Shown here: positions 62,162-64,000 of the stretch, piece by piece
Position numbering within the stretch: the first letter of the stretch is position 1
How the letters are laid out: each line of letters starts with the position of its first letter
The notes under the pieces: model-generated
What the model saw: only the letters and a program-made list of their open reading frames with translations
The model's database searches: none
Told to the model about the DNA's origin: nothing
Assembly (NCBI GenBank): GCA_963701325.1
Contig: OY969604.1
Location: forward strand, 124,001 to 188,000
Origin: Bog-756 sp963701325
GTDB taxonomy: Bacteria; Actinomycetota; Acidimicrobiia; Acidimicrobiales; RAAP-2
Direction of reading: 5' to 3'
DNA length: 64,000 bases
Program-made: the position numbers and the translations under genes

Positions 62162-62782
62162 TCAGATACCGAGCGATGCCGCGCGCAGCTGGGCGGCGAG
62201 CGCAGCGTCGCCGCTGATCTCGACTCTGGCCGCCTCCTGGCGGCCTGCGCCGAACATGGTGAGCTCACCCGGGTCGCCGCTCAGGGTGAGGCGCGGACCG
62301 GTGCCGCGTTCCTTGTCTGCTCGTCCCGGGGAGGTGACCACGATCGTGGCGGGGACGGACTTCGCAATCCCACCGGGCCCCACCCACGCCCAGAGGGCAT
62401 CGGCCAACTCCTCCGAGATCGGGCGGGGTTCCCAACCGTCCTGCGCCCGACGAACGTCTTCCACGTGGATGAAGAACTCCACCGTGTTCATCGGCCCGTC
62501 GAAGGGACGGAGCAGCAACGGCGGCCCACGCCGAACGGTCTCGACGAGCGTTTCCCATGGCGTACGATCCCGCACCACGCGTCGTACCTTGTCGGTGTAG
62601 TTCGCCAGCGGGGGCCACACGAGCCCGGGCCCGCTGTCGGGCCGCCGCTCACGGACGACCAGATGTGCAGCGAGGTCTGCCGTGGACCAGCCCTCGCACA
62701 ACGTGGGAGCGTCGGGACCGCGCTCGACGAAGATGTCGCAGATGGTCTCGCGTTCCTGCTGAGCAAGGCTCGATGGTGCCAT
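62162..62782 (-). CDS. TIGR03085-family protein (DinB/maleylpyruvate-isomerase-like fold)
   Basis: 206 residues. The motif TLCEGWSTADLAAHLVVRER followed by RPDSGPG is the hallmark of TIGR03085 proteins, an actinobacterial group in the DinB-like metal-binding superfamily. Candidate metal ligands are His in AAHLVVRE and in FFIHVEDVRRA. Function is unknown; related mycothiol-dependent enzymes share the fold. A TAGAAT hexamer 6 nt upstream of ATG 62782 suggests a leaderless transcript. Confidence 0.88.
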   Translation of the reverse strand: MAPSSLAQQERETICDIFVERGPDAPTLCEGWSTADLAAHLVVRERRPDSGPGLVWPPLANYTDKVRRVVRDRTPWETLVETVRRGPPLLLRPFDGPMNTVEFFIHVEDVRRAQDGWEPRPISEELADALWAWVGPGGIAKSVPATIVVTSPGRADKERGTGPRLTLSGDPGELTMFGAGRQEAARVEISGDAALAAQLRAASLGI

Positions 62783-62788
62783 GGGCGC

Positions 62789-62794
62789 ATTCTA
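62789..62794 (-). promoter_or_regulatory. Putative -10 hexamer TAGAAT of the TIGR03085 gene
   Basis: On the minus strand TAGAAT ends 6 nt before ATG 62782, close to the spacing at uvrA, uvrB and the PMT-like gene. TAGAAT is a good match to the sigma-70 type -10 consensus. Confidence 0.45.
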
Positions 62795-62867
62795 CGGACG
62801 CGGAGCGCTGCGCGATGGGCTGGAGACCTCAATACGCAACTGCCCGGCGCCGCAGTTCATCAATAGG

Positions 62868-64000
62868 ATGCAGGGTTGCTATCCCTACCTCCCCGGATCC
62901 GACCGATGTTGCCTGTCCGGTGGTCCTTCACGAACCGCTCTCCGAGCCAGGGACGTACCGCCCGGACATCGAGGGGCTCCGAGCCGTCGCCGTCACCTTC
63001 GTCGTGCTGTTCCACATCGGCTTCCCGGGGTTCGCCGGGGGATTCATCGGTGTCGACGTCTTCTTCGTCATCTCCGGTTTCGTGATCACCGGATTGCTGT
63101 TGCGGGAGCGAACGCGGACCGGGAGTACCTCGCTCCTCGACTTCTACGGGAGGCGTGCCCGTCGCATCCTCCCAGCGGCCACGCTGGTCATCCTGAGCGC
63201 CACCGCCGCCGGCTACGTCCTCGTCGGGAGTGGCTTCGGACGCCAGACCGCGAACGACGGTCGATGGGCGGCCGCCTTCTTGGTGAATGTGCACTTCGCC
63301 TCCCCCGGACCCCATCCCTTCTCTGCTCTCGGCACCTTCTGGTCCCTCTCGGTGGAGGAGCAGTTCTACCTGGCGTTCCCGGCACTCCTGGTCGTGGTTG
63401 CCAGCATCCGCCTGGGCCCGGGATTCAGGATGCGTCTGTCCATCGGACTCGCGATCGTGGTCGTGGCCTCGTGTGTGCTCTGCGTCGTCCGGACCCCCTC
63501 TCACCCGGTCTGGGCCTACCTCCTTCCGTTCACACGGGCCTGGGAGTTCGCGTTCGGGGCACTCATCGCGGCGGCGCCGGTCCCGTGGTCGCGCATTCCG
63601 CGGCGTGGTGCAGCCGTAGCCACCTGGATCGGACTGGCCGTGCTGGTCGCGACGGAGTCCATCCTCAAGAGCACGACGGGATGGCCCGGATGGCGGGCCA
63701 TCGTCCCAGTGCTCGCGACGGGCCTACTCATCGCGGGCGGCAGCAGTGCTTCACCCTTCGGGGCCGTCGCCGTTCTCGGGCGATCGCCGTTCCGGTGGCT
63801 CGGCAAACGCTCGTACTCGCTGTATCTCTGGCACTGGCCCGTCCTCCTCATCGCCGCCGAAATGGGGGTATCGGGCGGTCTGTGGAGATTGCGGGTGCCG
63901 TTGGTGGCGCTCGCGCTCGTACTGTCGACGCTGACCTACGGTCTGGTCGAGAACCCGATTCGTCGGTCGACGCTTTCTGGCGCCCGATCAGTGGGGATCG
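62868..64000 (+). CDS. Acyltransferase family 3 (OafA/YrhL-like) membrane protein, partial
   Basis: Open to the window end; 377 codons seen, 3' end missing. From ATG 62868 (weak AGG ribosome-binding site) there is a ~30-residue leader. The acyltransferase-3 core follows: YRPDIEGLRAVAVTFVVLFH, GGFIGVDVFFVISGFVITGL, DFYGRRARRILPA and FWSLSVEEQFYLAFPALLVV. About nine hydrophobic segments are visible. Family members O-acylate surface sugars, using the conserved His in VLFH and the Arg pairs. A C-terminal SGNH hydrolase domain is common but would lie outside the window. Presence near the sugar-processing genes suggests modification of a surface glycan. Confidence 0.88.
   Translation, partial: MQGCYPYLPGSDRCCLSGGPSRTALRARDVPPGHRGAPSRRRHLRRAVPHRLPGVRRGIHRCRRLLRHLRFRDHRIAVAGANADREYLAPRLLREACPSHPPSGHAGHPERHRRRLRPRREWLRTPDRERRSMGGRLLGECALRLPRTPSLLCSRHLLVPLGGGAVLPGVPGTPGRGCQHPPGPGIQDASVHRTRDRGRGLVCALRRPDPLSPGLGLPPSVHTGLGVRVRGTHRGGAGPVVAHSAAWCSRSHLDRTGRAGRDGVHPQEHDGMARMAGHRPSARDGPTHRGRQQCFTLRGRRRSRAIAVPVARQTLVLAVSLALARPPHRRRNGGIGRSVEIAGAVGGARARTVDADLRSGREPDSSVDAFWRPISGD

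Noticed and set aside
1..64000. CRISPR array, rRNA, tmRNA or riboswitch
   Set aside because: No regularly spaced repeats and no recognisable conserved RNA other than the tRNA were seen.

Overview
This 64 kb window is high-GC chromosomal DNA from an actinobacterium. Three things support this. The block uvrC-rapZ-yvcK-gap-pgk-tpiA-secG is in actinobacterial order. RapZ carries an Arg in its P-loop, as actinobacterial homologues do. There is an AftD-type arabinofuranosyltransferase. Frequent GTG starts, GTGA overlaps and apparently leaderless promoters fit this. I suspect a member of the Acidimicrobiia, but the sequence alone does not prove it.

Layout. 0.1-1.7 kb: rpsA with a repeat-rich acidic tail. 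1.8-7.7 kb (minus strand): a complete oligopeptide/dipeptide ABC operon (dppABCDF-like) in which both ATPase genes carry a one-base frameshift. 7.8-20.9 kb: a cell-envelope glycan locus with two GT-C type membrane glycosyltransferases, a UDP-galactopyranose-mutase-like flavoprotein, a polysaccharide flippase, a GT4 glycosyltransferase, a 1,507-residue AftD homologue and a methyltransferase. 21-37.4 kb: a housekeeping block of coaE, uvrB, uvrA (with a Lys/Ala-rich tail), nadA, uvrC, rapZ, yvcK, gap, pgk, tpiA, secG and a solute-binding protein coupled to secG. whiA, normally next to yvcK, is missing from its usual position. A tRNA-Leu(GAG) closes the block.

37.6-43.4 kb is an accessory segment with less GC-rich genes and decay. 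It holds a 35-bp palindrome, a secreted G1-type (eqolisin) peptidase, a remnant of an ABC1/UbiB kinase gene, a GrpB-family gene, a large hairpin, a frameshifted secreted-protein gene and a complete IS630-family element. The element lies in a CTAG target, and the target itself supplies the transposase stop codon.

43.4-64 kb is rich in carbohydrate and exported-protein genes: GH38 alpha-mannosidase, an orphan amino-acid-type binding protein, a PhyH dioxygenase, GH1 glycosidase, a VOC protein, a DapB-like reductase, an arylsulfotransferase-like protein, a two-propeller PQQ-like protein, a small HTH protein, a Tat-exported GH78 rhamnosidase, an NHL-repeat protein, a TIGR03085 protein and a truncated acyltransferase-3 gene that runs off the end. 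Together they suggest capture and trimming of mannose-, glucose- and rhamnose-containing glycans. No CRISPR array, rRNA operon or phage genes were seen.
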